This document shows positions 22,951 to 31,057 of a DNA stretch of 64,000 bases, piece by piece. Position 1 is the first letter of the stretch. Each line of letters starts with the position of its first letter. The stretch comes from a virus, in IMG/VR virus record IMGVR_UViG_3300025010_000002, positions 62,001 to 126,000 of that record, one strand, 5' to 3'. The translations under genes and the position numbers were made by a program. The notes beneath the pieces were generated by a model. It was given only the letters and a program-made list of their open reading frames with translations, was not told the origin of the DNA and did not search any database.

Positions 22951-23034
22951 CTAACCAGGAAAATTGGGGCAGCACAGGCAGACAAGAACACTGCCTTGAT
23001 TTGCCCCGCATTGAGTGCAATCAAACGTTTCCAT
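22951..23034 (-). CDS. zinc-knuckle micro-protein, 27 aa
   Basis: METFDCTQCGANQGS followed by VCLCCPNFPG: two CxxC pairs in 27 residues. AGGAGAGACCAC precedes the ATG, identical to the site before the next upstream gene. Too short for many gene finders but well supported by signals. Confidence 0.5.
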   Translation of the reverse strand: METFDCTQCGANQGSVLVCLCCPNFPG

Positions 23035-23045
23035 GTGGTCTCTCC

Positions 23046-23408
23046 TTATCCAAGATCTTTAAGTTTAAAACTATTTGACCAAGGGTTCCACCCAACATCC
23101 AAGCTACTCTCAATTTTCCTTGCGTCCTCAACCAGTTTATCAATACGTTTAACACCAACTCCAGCTAATTCCGCTAGCCTTCTCCAGTCAATCTCAATTT
23201 CCCTGCAACCCTCAACATCCATTACAATATAAGGCACTCCATCAGCCCACACATGCGTACAGTAATCAGGATTTTCAATGTAGTAGTCAATGGTAGTACG
23301 TTTGAACCTACCATCTCCGTCACTTCTCAGAAAAATGATTCTGGGATCGGGCTTAGCTTTGTAAGCCTCCCGTACTTTTTTTCTAAGGACAATATCAGTA
23401 GTGGCCAT
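23046..23408 (-). CDS. hypothetical protein, 120 aa
   Basis: Start MATTDIVLRKKV behind AGGAGAGACCAC. Basic, with a beta-rich centre (PYIVMDVEGCREIEIDW) and a helical end. No family recognised. Follows nadE by 11 bases. Confidence 0.55.
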   Translation of the reverse strand: MATTDIVLRKKVREAYKAKPDPRIIFLRSDGDGRFKRTTIDYYIENPDYCTHVWADGVPYIVMDVEGCREIEIDWRRLAELAGVGVKRIDKLVEDARKIESSLDVGWNPWSNSFKLKDLG

Positions 23409-23419
23409 GTGGTCTCTCC

Positions 23420-24205
23420 TTAGAACAGGCGCAGGTAACAGCAAGGGTTATTGCGCTTGAAGTGAGTTGCTCTCCATCTCTTGATAATAATGTGATCCTT
23501 GTACTTCTCCGATCCATTCCAGATATGACTCTTCAGGATCTTATCCACCTCAGCGTAGCTCGATGCACCAAGCTGGTCAAGGTCGGAGTTGGTGATACCT
23601 AGTCCATCAGTAGGCACAGCTTTGATACATGCTTGCAGGGCACGTTTCTGTGCACGTGTCCCCTCATTGTCCACGATCCATTGGGCGAGCTGGTACACCT
23701 CAGTCTTCCAATAGTGCTGAATAGGTGCTATGTCGCCAACGTCCCCATGCAGAGTCCAGAAGCCAAGGAGATACTCAGTCAGGTTATCCGTGGACAGCAC
23801 CGCCCCCTGGCATGAAAAGGCAGTGTTGTACAAGTGAATCATACGCACACGAGCCTTAACGTTACCTTTACGAATTTTCTCGTTGGGTATATTCAACAAG
23901 GAAAGTTGGTGACTGCTAATTAACTCTACCTCGGAGTCAATCTCTGCTTCGAACCACCTATGAGAGTACGTCCTACAAATGTCCCTGGCCCTCTTAAGCT
24001 CATCAGGTTTGTTAGACTTGGAAGGGAGTGAAACAAGAACCAAAGGAATACCAAGTTCCTTGTTGCAGACATGGTAAGCAAGGGCTGCAACGAGTGCACT
24101 GTCCACACCACCACTTACACCGAGAACCAGAGACTTAAGCTGTGCCCCCTCAGTGTATCTCTTGAGCCATGTACGTATCTTCTTCACCTCAGATTTGCAG
24201 TTCAC
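23420..24205 (-). CDS. nadE: NAD synthetase, ammonia-type
   Basis: The 261-aa length matches short, ammonia-dependent NadE. The PP-loop SGGVDSAL sits at 31-38. Downstream are the family segments STDNLTEYLLGFWTLHGD (substrate and ATP contacts), IAPIQHYWKTEV, and IKAVPTDGLGITNSD. It amidates nicotinic acid adenine dinucleotide to NAD. GTG start overlaps the pncB stop as GTGA, so translation is coupled. Last enzyme of the Preiss-Handler route. Confidence 0.9.
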   Translation of the reverse strand: MNCKSEVKKIRTWLKRYTEGAQLKSLVLGVSGGVDSALVAALAYHVCNKELGIPLVLVSLPSKSNKPDELKRARDICRTYSHRWFEAEIDSEVELISSHQLSLLNIPNEKIRKGNVKARVRMIHLYNTAFSCQGAVLSTDNLTEYLLGFWTLHGDVGDIAPIQHYWKTEVYQLAQWIVDNEGTRAQKRALQACIKAVPTDGLGITNSDLDQLGASSYAEVDKILKSHIWNGSEKYKDHIIIKRWRATHFKRNNPCCYLRLF

Positions 24206-25374
24206 ACAATCCTCCCGAACACTTGATTGAGATAGGCTAAGTAGCCATCATCCTCACACATCTGCTTGCCCTCGCTGTCACTCAGTTTGGCCACAGGTTG
24301 ATACTGGCATTCCGTCATTTTTATAACACATTGCAGTGCAGGAACTCCCACATCATTGGTAAGGTTTGTACCTATACCGAACGATGTCTTGATGTCATTA
24401 CCAAACTTATTGTACAGATCAATAGCCTTGGGGATTGTCAGGCAATCCGAGAACACTGCACTCTTGGTCTTCGGGTCAATACCCATGTCCTTGTACCAAC
24501 GGATCAGCTGCTCACACCAAGCATATGGATCACCACTGTCATGTCTGCATCCATCGTACAACTTGGCGAAGTACAGATCAAAGTCCTTGAGGAACGCCTT
24601 GAACCCAACAACGTCTGACAGGGCAATACCAAGATCACCACGGTACTCATCAACCCATTTCTGTAGCATGAACTTCTGGGAATCAATGAGCCGAGGACCA
24701 AGTGCCTGACCAGCTTGGAGCCATTCATGTGCCATGGTTCCAATGGGTTTCACCCTGTGCTTCATTGCAAGGTACACATTGGATGTGCCAATGAACTTCT
24801 CAGGACATGTGCTGGCAAGGTGACCAACCACATAGTCCTGCCAGTACTTGCTGAACCTGCGCCGTGTACCAAAGTCAGCGAACCTGAACCCTGTGGGAGC
24901 AAGGCATATATCACTGACTTTCTTGAGCAGTCGTACCTGACCCTCACCCCAGAGGATTGACTCATTCTGGGTGTGGTTGTAGTACACCTCATTGACAATG
25001 GAGAGGATGAGGGTCTCAAAGTAAATGGTCAGAAACCAGGGTCCCTCAATGGTTATACCGAGGTCCCCGTTGTCCAATGCTTTAACTGTGATGTACTTGG
25101 CATTGGGCTTGTACATCTCGAGGAAGTCAATGTAATCAGGCTTGAGGAACCTTATGGTTCGGAGGTACTCAATCTCCTGCCAATTGAACTTGAGCTCACA
25201 CATCTGAATGATCTCGCTCTTGATCTCCTCAGCGAATCTGCCAAGCTCTGCCCCTGCTGTTCGGCATTTAAACTTGTACTTGACATGTGCCCCTGGGAAC
25301 TGGTGAAACACAGCTTGTCCCATGCTTAATTTGTAACTGTCTAAATCTAGCAGACTTGTGATTATTCCTCCCAT
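24202..25374 (-). CDS. pncB: nicotinate phosphoribosyltransferase
   Basis: The 390-aa protein matches bacterial PncB in length and order of motifs: SLLDLDSYKLSMGQAVF at the start, GPW, DFGTRRRFS, GTSNVYLA, PIGTMAHEW, YDGCRHDSGDP, VFSD, FGIGTNLTND and PVAKLSDSEGK. It joins nicotinate to PRPP to give nicotinate mononucleotide. The resemblance is to PncB rather than nicotinamide phosphoribosyltransferase. Overlaps pncA by 13 nt; no strong ribosome binding site, so coupling is likely. Confidence 0.92.
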   Translation of the reverse strand: MGGIITSLLDLDSYKLSMGQAVFHQFPGAHVKYKFKCRTAGAELGRFAEEIKSEIIQMCELKFNWQEIEYLRTIRFLKPDYIDFLEMYKPNAKYITVKALDNGDLGITIEGPWFLTIYFETLILSIVNEVYYNHTQNESILWGEGQVRLLKKVSDICLAPTGFRFADFGTRRRFSKYWQDYVVGHLASTCPEKFIGTSNVYLAMKHRVKPIGTMAHEWLQAGQALGPRLIDSQKFMLQKWVDEYRGDLGIALSDVVGFKAFLKDFDLYFAKLYDGCRHDSGDPYAWCEQLIRWYKDMGIDPKTKSAVFSDCLTIPKAIDLYNKFGNDIKTSFGIGTNLTNDVGVPALQCVIKMTECQYQPVAKLSDSEGKQMCEDDGYLAYLNQVFGRIV

Positions 25375-26027
25375 AGAACACGTCCGTCAAGGATAGGAGC
25401 AAGCCCTGTGATCTTGTCAATGAATCTGACGTTCTTGCCAGCAAAGCGTTTCTTGGTGTCCTCCACTGCTGTGTCACCAATACCCCTGCAGGCAGCGAGG
25501 TTGATGACCACACGGAAGCCAGCGGACACAAGCTGCTCAGAGGTGGTAGCCACGCAGTAATTAGTGGCAAGGCCCCCAACGATCACCAGCTTAATCCCCT
25601 TGCTGAACAGGAACTCAATGACCCCTGTGCTCAGCTTGTTGAACAGATCATGGAAGCATGCGCCGTACGGGTGGAGATTAGGCTCACAGCCCTTCCATAC
25701 AAAAAAGTCGTACTCCGTAACATCAGGAAGACCATCCAGCAACTCACAGCCAGTGCTGCCTGTTACACAATGGGACGGCCAGTGAATGTCCACATTGGGA
25801 AGACCAACAGGGGAAAACGGGGGGTGATCACCATCAGCGTTCCACATAGCCCAAGCAGGGTGGGCATCCTTGGAGCCAACGCGATAAGCAGCGAACAATG
25901 CCTGCTTGTTAAGTTCATTGACGATCTCAAGAGCCCCAGGGACAGGGAGCTCAGCAGGGCAGAGTTCACTGAACCCCTTCTGAGCATCCACATCAAAGCT
26001 GGCAATGTATTTCTTGTCAATAGCCAT
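25362..26027 (-). CDS. pncA: nicotinamidase (isochorismatase-family hydrolase)
   Basis: The chosen start (MAIDKKYIAS) follows AAGGTGG; a GTG four codons upstream is possible. The 221-aa chain shows the catalytic triad region: Asp14 in VDAQKGF, Lys112 in WKGCEP, Cys158 in LATNYCV. Metal ligands KDAHP (54-56) and HWPSHCVTGSTG are also present. It deamidates nicotinamide to nicotinate, feeding PncB. First gene of the pncA-pncB-nadE run. Confidence 0.9.
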   Translation of the reverse strand: MAIDKKYIASFDVDAQKGFSELCPAELPVPGALEIVNELNKQALFAAYRVGSKDAHPAWAMWNADGDHPPFSPVGLPNVDIHWPSHCVTGSTGCELLDGLPDVTEYDFFVWKGCEPNLHPYGACFHDLFNKLSTGVIEFLFSKGIKLVIVGGLATNYCVATTSEQLVSAGFRVVINLAACRGIGDTAVEDTKKRFAGKNVRFIDKITGLAPILDGRVLWEE

Positions 26028-26044
26028 ATCTTGTGCCACCTTTC

Positions 26045-26314
26045 TTAGAGAGAGCTAAAAAATTTGTGCATCCTCCACAGCAAACCACCATCAAAGTCCT
26101 TGCAATGATTGTCGTAGTTACGCTCATTACAAGAGCTTTGAAATATGGATTTCTTTTCAATGCAGTGATCTTCAATGATGATGTTACTCTCATGAATACA
26201 GAAATGAAATGGAGACCCGATGGTGTATCTATGGAAGATACACTTAGAACAGTACACCTTAACAGGCTCAACTTTTTTCTCGTTTTCATTTACACCAAGA
26301 TCGGATAGCTTCAT
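26045..26314 (-). CDS. Cys-rich protein of the MKLSDL family, 89 aa
   Basis: MKLSDLGVNENEKK start, then VYCSKCIFHR, a distal Cys/His set (CIHESN, NHCKDFDG) and an amphipathic end (LLWRMHKFFSSL). Tandem paralogue of the gene at 26314 and distant relative of 2394. Probably zinc-binding. Confidence 0.6.
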   Translation of the reverse strand: MKLSDLGVNENEKKVEPVKVYCSKCIFHRYTIGSPFHFCIHESNIIIEDHCIEKKSIFQSSCNERNYDNHCKDFDGGLLWRMHKFFSSL

Positions 26315-26619
26315 TATTTCTCCTTCTCATCGAAGTACCCAAGGAACCGTTTGACACGGAACATAAACTTTCCCTTGAAGTTCTTGCACTTGTTGTCACC
26401 ATTGAGGAACAGGCACATCTCATCGGAAATTTTATTGTAACTACGCCGCAACGGGCTTGAGTAGCCAACCATGTTTGACGGGTGCACACAAGTGCTGAGT
26501 GTCAGTTGGTGGACTTTTTCCTCCATATAAATGCATTCTTCGCAGTACACCTTGGGAGTATTGTCAATAACCTTAGGAGTATTGTCAATAACCTTAGGTT
26601 CAAAGTCGGTGAGTTTCAT
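26314..26619 (-). CDS. Cys-rich protein of the MKLTDF family, 101 aa
   Basis: Start MKLTDFEPKV forms ATGA with the upstream stop. Contains a perfect internal repeat of seven residues (PKVIDNT twice, 21-bp DNA repeat near 26558-26600), then VYCEECIY, CVHPSNM and CKNFKGKFMFRVKRF. Same architecture as its downstream neighbour. Confidence 0.6.
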   Translation of the reverse strand: MKLTDFEPKVIDNTPKVIDNTPKVYCEECIYMEEKVHQLTLSTCVHPSNMVGYSSPLRRSYNKISDEMCLFLNGDNKCKNFKGKFMFRVKRFLGYFDEKEK

Positions 26620-26756
26620 TGGATATCCTTCTCCAGACATAAGAGATGAGTGTTCAAACTGATAGACACAAGCATTACCCAGATTGCAGTGTTATAGTCT
26701 TTTTCAAGAGCACAGGTAGCGGACAAGACGATAAGAAACGTGGATATAAGTTTCAT
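26616..26756 (-). CDS. hydrophobic mini-protein, 46 aa
   Basis: MKLISTFLIVLSATCAL has the form of a signal peptide or lipobox (SATC), then a second hydrophobic stretch (AIWVMLVSISL). ATGA/TGATG junctions on both sides. Could be a tiny lipoprotein paired with the glycine-zipper lipoprotein upstream. Confidence 0.5.
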   Translation of the reverse strand: MKLISTFLIVLSATCALEKDYNTAIWVMLVSISLNTHLLCLEKDIQ

Positions 26757-27061
26757 CAGAGCACCTGCCCACAGCTTCCACAATACTTGACATCCGTGCC
26801 ATTCTCAGCAGCACACTTGGGGCACACCCGAACTTCAATGGCCGACCCCACAGCCCCTCCAACCACGTACCCAGCAACCCCACCAATCACAGCGTTCCAT
26901 TGGTTCTCTTTGGAGCTGTCGCCCACCTGATACCCAGCCACGGTACCAATGGCAGCTCCGGCCACCTGGCTCTGCTGCGTGGTACTGCAACCCTGGGCCA
27001 TCAGGATAACCAGCAATGCACTCAAGGTGAAACAGCCACACATAAGCAATCGACGAATCAT
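26756..27061 (-). CDS. glycine-zipper lipoprotein with zinc-ribbon tail, 101 aa
   Basis: Basic N-terminus plus hydrophobic segment ending LMAQGCST, a lipobox-like site, followed by glycine-zipper repeats (VAGAAIGTVAGYQVG and VIGGVAGYVVGGAVGSAIG-like). It ends with a zinc ribbon CPKC...CGSCG. The zipper resembles 17-kDa surface antigen lipoproteins; the appended ribbon is unusual. Probably envelope-associated. Confidence 0.7.
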   Translation of the reverse strand: MIRRLLMCGCFTLSALLVILMAQGCSTTQQSQVAGAAIGTVAGYQVGDSSKENQWNAVIGGVAGYVVGGAVGSAIEVRVCPKCAAENGTDVKYCGSCGQVL

Positions 27062-27072
27062 TGTACACCCCC

Positions 27073-27279
27073 TTAGTATTTTTTTATCACCATGTTCTCA
27101 GCTACTCTAACAACAGTAACGCCATGAATTACTCCACCATCTCGCTGGCATGCGTGTCGTCTATGGCTGTCAGCATAGATGTTCCAGTTATTTGGATGAT
27201 CTATGTTACACCCATGTTGGTTCCACTTACATTTACCATTTACAAAGTCCCGACAGATCCAGTAGTCGAGCTCAGGCAT
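27073..27279 (-). CDS. Cys-rich DNMV-family protein, 68 aa
   Basis: Pattern WICRDFVNGKC, CNIDHP, HAC and C-terminal VAENMVIKKY. Distant tandem paralogue of the gene at 27272 and of the 20-21 kb group. Confidence 0.6.
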   Translation of the reverse strand: MPELDYWICRDFVNGKCKWNQHGCNIDHPNNWNIYADSHRRHACQRDGGVIHGVTVVRVAENMVIKKY

Positions 27280-27493
27280 AGGGTTTCCCCTTTACTATCA
27301 CCATGTTCTCAGCGTATGCTACCAAAGGAACTTTTGCATATGAATTGCCCCTGGTGCAATGTACAGGAGTGCCTTTAATATAATACTCATACCACGTACT
27401 ATCTGAGCCACGTGGCTTTCGAACCTCACACCCAAAGGGTGCCCAGGTACATATGCCCTTTGCGAAGTCTGAGCAGATAAATTGCTCATCCAT
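27272..27493 (-). CDS. Cys-rich DNMV-family protein, 73 aa
   Basis: MDEQFICSDFAKGICTW, CEVRKPRG, HCTRG and C-terminal VAYAENMVIVKG. Clear family member; overlaps the next gene by 8 nt. Confidence 0.6.
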   Translation of the reverse strand: MDEQFICSDFAKGICTWAPFGCEVRKPRGSDSTWYEYYIKGTPVHCTRGNSYAKVPLVAYAENMVIVKGKPYA

Positions 27494-27495
27494 TG

Positions 27496-27612
27496 TTAAC
27501 CCTCCTTACTATTAATCCTTGTAATCACAAGCACCATATGCAGGAGACTTGCCACGCTCAGGCATAGGATCATCATGCTTCCAAGCATTGCATAGATATT
27601 GATTGTTTCCAT
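27496..27612 (-). CDS. membrane mini-protein, 38 aa
   Basis: METINIYAMLGSMMILCLSV with a continuous hydrophobic helix to VLVITRINSKEG. One transmembrane segment, basic cytoplasmic end. AGAGAGGGTGGTGT lies upstream. Function unknown. Confidence 0.45.
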   Translation of the reverse strand: METINIYAMLGSMMILCLSVASLLHMVLVITRINSKEG

Positions 27613-27646
27613 ACACCACCCTCTCTTAGTATTGTACTACCTGGAG

Positions 27647-27817
27647 CTACAGTTTGTCAATCATGTCCTGAATCTTGTAGAGAATAGTGTTGTGAACACC
27701 TGTACTGGAGAGCTCTTTGTAGAGTAGCTTCAACTGATTTCTTACCTGAATGATCTCAATAGCTCTGAGTGATAGCGTAGTCCCAACCTCCTCAAGTGCG
27801 GTTGATATTGTTATCAT
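27647..27817 (-). CDS. helical protein, 56 aa
   Basis: ATG at 27817 overlaps the upstream stop as TAATG, so the shorter start MITISTALEEV is chosen. Leu/Ile-rich amphipathic helices (QVRNQLKLLYKEL). No family recognised. Confidence 0.5.
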   Translation of the reverse strand: MITISTALEEVGTTLSLRAIEIIQVRNQLKLLYKELSSTGVHNTILYKIQDMIDKL

Positions 27818-27987
27818 TAGCTTGCCACCTGCACCACTCTCTTGTTGCATTGAGAGCAATACCTTTCCTGTAGAAGAGTCTCTCGTTCCCTCACCACAAC
27901 TTCATTTAGTACAATTCTTTGGATCCCCTCAAATGGCTCTGACCACCTACCCCAACTGTGAATCCCTAACCAGCACAGTAGTTTCAT
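27817..27987 (-). CDS. phage zinc-binding small protein, 56 aa
   Basis: MKLLCWLGIHSWGRW start and YCSQCNKR end match a small protein seen in many phages (Cys, His and a terminal CxxC). It is coupled by ATGA to the radical SAM gene and by TAATG to the next gene. Function not known to me. Confidence 0.55.
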   Translation of the reverse strand: MKLLCWLGIHSWGRWSEPFEGIQRIVLNEVVVRERETLLQERYCSQCNKRVVQVAS

Positions 27988-28916
27988 TTCAGTCCCTCCT
28001 CCACTTCCTCATTGAACTTAACCAGTCGCCTGTTGCAACCATACAGACACTTATCGCATTTCTCAGGCTTGTCAGTGTACACTTGATCCCTGTACAGATG
28101 CGAACAGGTGTACTCGTTGCCAGCAGTGCTCAGCACCCTCTCACTCATTGATATGTAGCATGTCCCAGCAGTGTTCTGTGGGAACCGAACACCTTGAATG
28201 ATCCTTTGCTTGGCATCCAAAGTCTCCTTGATCAGTTCAAGTGATTCCCTGTCAAGTTCATTGTAAAGCTTGGGCATCACCTCATCAAAGAAGCAATCCA
28301 CGTCCTCATCAGTCATCATGTAGACAGGGTTGGTGCCCTTGTACACAGAGAAGAACACTGCGTATGCCTTGTGGAATTCCCTGGCCGCAAACTGGGCAAA
28401 CTCAACGGACTGCTTGTAGTTTGCCTTGCTCAGCGTGAAGGTAACGCTGACACCATTGTTAACCTCAACTGCCTTCTTGATGTTACCAAGCACCCTGGCA
28501 TGTGCACCAGGAACCCCCACTGTTTTATCCCAGGACTCTGCATCACAGCTATCAAGGGATACCTTGAGCCGTCCAACGTGCTCAGCTGGCGGCTCAATGA
28601 AAGCATTGGTGTTCAGGTTGAACCTGTACCGCTTGCTGTTCTCACGGATCAATGGATACAGCCATGGAACCAGTGACGGCTCCCCTCCCGTGATGTGGAA
28701 CAGGGCTGTGCTGCCATACTTTTCAAGGGCTTCCCTGAAGCGTTCCTCAGCCAGTGTTGTACAGGAGATAGGATGCTTACAGTATCCGCACTTGAAGTTA
28801 CACTTGTTAGTGATGAACACTGCCACCCTGCGGACAGGTGGGTTTTGCCCAGACTTCAGTGCTGCCACTGTTTCCTTAACTCGTCGTTCAAAGTCATCCC
28901 AATACAAGGAAGACAT
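27984..28916 (-). CDS. radical SAM enzyme
   Basis: The 310-aa protein has the cluster motif CNFKCGYC (Cys39, Cys43, Cys46), ITGGEPSL, NLNTNAF and KVSLDS, a complete radical SAM barrel signature. The C-terminus has a SPASM/twitch-like Cys set (CYISMSE, YTCSHL, CDKCLYGC). That layout fits enzymes that modify peptides or anchor auxiliary clusters. The substrate is unknown; one of the nearby small Cys-rich or helical proteins could be a peptide substrate, but this is speculation. Confidence 0.85.
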   Translation of the reverse strand: MSSLYWDDFERRVKETVAALKSGQNPPVRRVAVFITNKCNFKCGYCKHPISCTTLAEERFREALEKYGSTALFHITGGEPSLVPWLYPLIRENSKRYRFNLNTNAFIEPPAEHVGRLKVSLDSCDAESWDKTVGVPGAHARVLGNIKKAVEVNNGVSVTFTLSKANYKQSVEFAQFAAREFHKAYAVFFSVYKGTNPVYMMTDEDVDCFFDEVMPKLYNELDRESLELIKETLDAKQRIIQGVRFPQNTAGTCYISMSERVLSTAGNEYTCSHLYRDQVYTDKPEKCDKCLYGCNRRLVKFNEEVEEGLK

Positions 28917-28925
28917 AGCTGCACC

Positions 28926-29150
28926 TCAATGTTCAAGGTTAAATGCTGCGTATATTCCTGCTGACACACAACACATAAGTACCCCTATGGCAAAGGGGAG
29001 AAAGGCTCTGTCAATGAGAACAACGCTATCACCGAAGTACACCCAGCGATACCAGTTAGCACCCATAAGGAGGATGCCAGGGACAGCTGAGGCAAGTCCT
29101 GCCCCAGCGGTGATACAGAACAGATACTTCCTAGGATCACGCCGCATCAT
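28926..29150 (-). CDS. membrane protein, two helices, 74 aa
   Basis: Two hydrophobic segments (YLFCITAGAGLASAVPGILLM and FLPFAIGVLMCCVSAGIYAAF) joined by a polar loop. Start overlaps the upstream stop (ATGATG). Function unknown. Confidence 0.6.
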   Translation of the reverse strand: MMRRDPRKYLFCITAGAGLASAVPGILLMGANWYRWVYFGDSVVLIDRAFLPFAIGVLMCCVSAGIYAAFNLEH

Positions 29151-29383
29151 CGCACCCCCCAGAGCTTGGCGAGCTCACGCGTGATCTCGTCCTCGTCAGA
29201 GGGAGCAGGTCCGATCTCAGCCACCTCACTGATCGGACGGATCGAGGAGAGATCAGCCTTGCGGAGATGATGGGTCTCGGTAATTCCAGAAGCCCTGAGA
29301 ATCGAGATCTGCACCATGGGAACCTTCTTGCGTGTGTATTCATTGAGCACCTTGTATACCCCATCCAGATTTGCCATCTTCAT
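29147..29383 (-). CDS. hypothetical protein, 78 aa
   Basis: MKMANLDGVYKVLNEY, basic middle and acidic end (APSDEDEITRELAKLWG). No family recognised. Confidence 0.55.
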   Translation of the reverse strand: MKMANLDGVYKVLNEYTRKKVPMVQISILRASGITETHHLRKADLSSIRPISEVAEIGPAPSDEDEITRELAKLWGVR

Positions 29384-29385
29384 TG

Positions 29386-29547
29386 TTACATGCCCTCCTT
29401 GTCAAGCTGGCGAGCCTTGACTATTGCTTCCTCAATGTCATCAAAGACATAGTTAAGCTGGATCCCCATATCAACGTCACCAATGTCAACATCCTCCACG
29501 GTAAGAACATTGTGCCCCTTATCCGTGGTAACTATGATCTTAGCCAT
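29386..29547 (-). CDS. hypothetical protein, 53 aa
   Basis: Start MAKIIVTTDKGHN chosen; overlaps the upstream stop by 8 nt. Beta-hairpin then helix (FDDIEEAIVKARQLDKEG), reminiscent of tiny phage beta-alpha proteins. Confidence 0.5.
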   Translation of the reverse strand: MAKIIVTTDKGHNVLTVEDVDIGDVDMGIQLNYVFDDIEEAIVKARQLDKEGM

Positions 29548-29758
29548 GATCCACATCCCCAAGGGTGCCAAGGAGCACCTTCCGTGCCAGGGCCTGGTTC
29601 ATATCTGTGACTGTCTCTGCAATAGCTTTGCTAAGTGGCTCATCCTTGACCACCATGAGCGTGGCAAAGGACTTGAGAGCCAGGGCCCAGTCGGGATCTG
29701 AATACTCCATTTGAATTGCCACACTGTTCACCTTGTCAATCAGACTCGCGTTAACCAT
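29540..29758 (-). CDS. hypothetical helical protein, 72 aa
   Basis: MVNASLIDKVNSVAIQM; helical throughout, with ALALKSFATLMVVKDEPL. AGGAGGAACCTACA before the ATG. Unknown function. Confidence 0.55.
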   Translation of the reverse strand: MVNASLIDKVNSVAIQMEYSDPDWALALKSFATLMVVKDEPLSKAIAETVTDMNQALARKVLLGTLGDVDHG

Positions 29759-29770
29759 TGTAGGTTCCTC

Positions 29771-30046
29771 CTAGTCGATCCATTTGCGTACCCCTTTCCA
29801 CTTGGGCAGGTGCTTGATGTATAGTGACACAGATGTGTAGGCATCGAACAGATACTGTGGGACATGGTTCATCCATTTGTACCATGGGATAACCAGCCAC
29901 CCTGTGTACCTGCTCTCTACCTGTTTGATATCAGGGCCTAATGTAATCCGTGCCTGTGTGAATCCCTTGTAGTACCTGTACACAAGGTACATCTTCTTCC
30001 TGTAGCGACGTGCTATTTGCTCCTGACTAAAGGTTGGTATTGCCAC
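29771..30046 (-). CDS. hypothetical aromatic-rich protein with GTG start, 91 aa
   Basis: GTG at 30046 follows GAGGAGG by eight bases and is preferred over a longer frame. Tyr/Trp/Lys-rich (YRKKMYLVYRYYKGF, WYKWMNHVPQYLF). Function unknown. A TTGCTG-18-TATACT promoter-like pair lies just upstream. Confidence 0.5.
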   Translation of the reverse strand: MAIPTFSQEQIARRYRKKMYLVYRYYKGFTQARITLGPDIKQVESRYTGWLVIPWYKWMNHVPQYLFDAYTSVSLYIKHLPKWKGVRKWID

Positions 30047-30206
30047 GCTGCACACCTCCTCGTACTTAGTATAGGTAAAGCTTAATGGGGCCAGCAAAGG
30101 AGATATTTATCGGGAGGGTGTACAGATAGATACGTACCCTTGCCGACCCTTTAAGCTAATCCTATCTATGTAATGTGCTTCCTCTATGGATGTATGTTAC
30201 TCTTGC

Positions 30207-30425
30207 TTACTTGGTGTCAGCCGTGGTAGCCCATGTGGCAGCCTCACGGGTGGCAATATAAATGTCTTCAGGCGACCCAGACTTGTTGATCATCTCAGCG
30301 TTGGAAAGCAGGAGGGTCTGTGCAACACTGACTCCCGACTTGAGAGTGATAAAGTCATGCTTCAGAACTTCATTGGTCATCTTGTTGATGATGAAAAATT
30401 CCGTAGCCTTATATTCCTGTGCCAT
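30207..30425 (-). CDS. hypothetical protein, 72 aa
   Basis: Start MAQEYKATEFF behind AAGGAGACTGAA. Reads FFIINKMTNEVLKHDF then LSNAEMINKSGSPEDIYIATREA; alpha/beta. Followed by about 160 bases without a gene. Confidence 0.55.
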   Translation of the reverse strand: MAQEYKATEFFIINKMTNEVLKHDFITLKSGVSVAQTLLLSNAEMINKSGSPEDIYIATREAATWATTADTK

Positions 30426-30481
30426 TTCAGTCTCCTTGACTTCAGTATTGGTTGACTCCACTTCGCTTTCACTGCTACTGA

Positions 30482-31027
30482 TTATCTCAACAGTGCTACC
30501 TGCTGTGTGATCACTGGGATTTCTATACACAGACCAGCTATAACTGTACTTCCCTGACGGCTGTAGCTTATGGGGTGTTCCAATATGGTTGGGATCTTGT
30601 GGTGCACATAGGCTATGCCTTTGTCCACGTTAATCTCAGCCACCATACCCTCAAGTACACTCTTGTCCCTATGGGTAACCCGAACCATATCCCCAACCTG
30701 GAGAAGCCTGTTCCTATTAATAACCTTGTCAGGATTGTACTCCTCGACCAATGAGAATGTGGAACTAGAGCTACTCCCTATTTTCGTGTAATACTTGTAC
30801 TTCACCCCGTTAACCACTGGACAAGTACCAATTGGGATTAGTGTTTGGGAAAAGCTGTTCAAGTTCTGGACATTATGGAACAACCAGAAGGTGCCAATCA
30901 CCACTTTTCCCACCACAGCAATGACATCCCACTTCCCTGTAGTACTGCGGAAGTCCAGCTTCATCCCGACTCGTACTGAGTCAAACACTTCTGAAACTTT
31001 GTACCTCTTACCCATCTCAAAGTTCAT
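30482..31027 (-). CDS. hypothetical beta-rich protein, 181 aa
   Basis: Beta-rich, with KOW/SH3-like stretches (GDMVRVTHRDKSVLEGMVAEI; GMKLDFRSTTGKWDVIAVVG). GGAGGTGAGAGC before the ATG. A nucleic-acid or capsid contact role is possible; nothing specific is recognised. Confidence 0.55.
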   Translation of the reverse strand: MNFEMGKRYKVSEVFDSVRVGMKLDFRSTTGKWDVIAVVGKVVIGTFWLFHNVQNLNSFSQTLIPIGTCPVVNGVKYKYYTKIGSSSSSTFSLVEEYNPDKVINRNRLLQVGDMVRVTHRDKSVLEGMVAEINVDKGIAYVHHKIPTILEHPISYSRQGSTVIAGLCIEIPVITQQVALLR

Positions 31028-31057
31028 GCTCTCACCTCCTCTCCATTCAAGTCATTG

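Noticed and set aside
24202-25374. Reading the phosphoribosyltransferase as nicotinamide phosphoribosyltransferase (NadV)
   Set aside because: Length, DFGTRRRFS and RHDSGDP motifs and the neighbouring nicotinamidase and NAD synthetase fit nicotinate phosphoribosyltransferase.
28426-29184. 252-aa plus-strand frame
   Set aside because: Antisense of the radical SAM gene, no ribosome binding site, overlaps well-supported genes.
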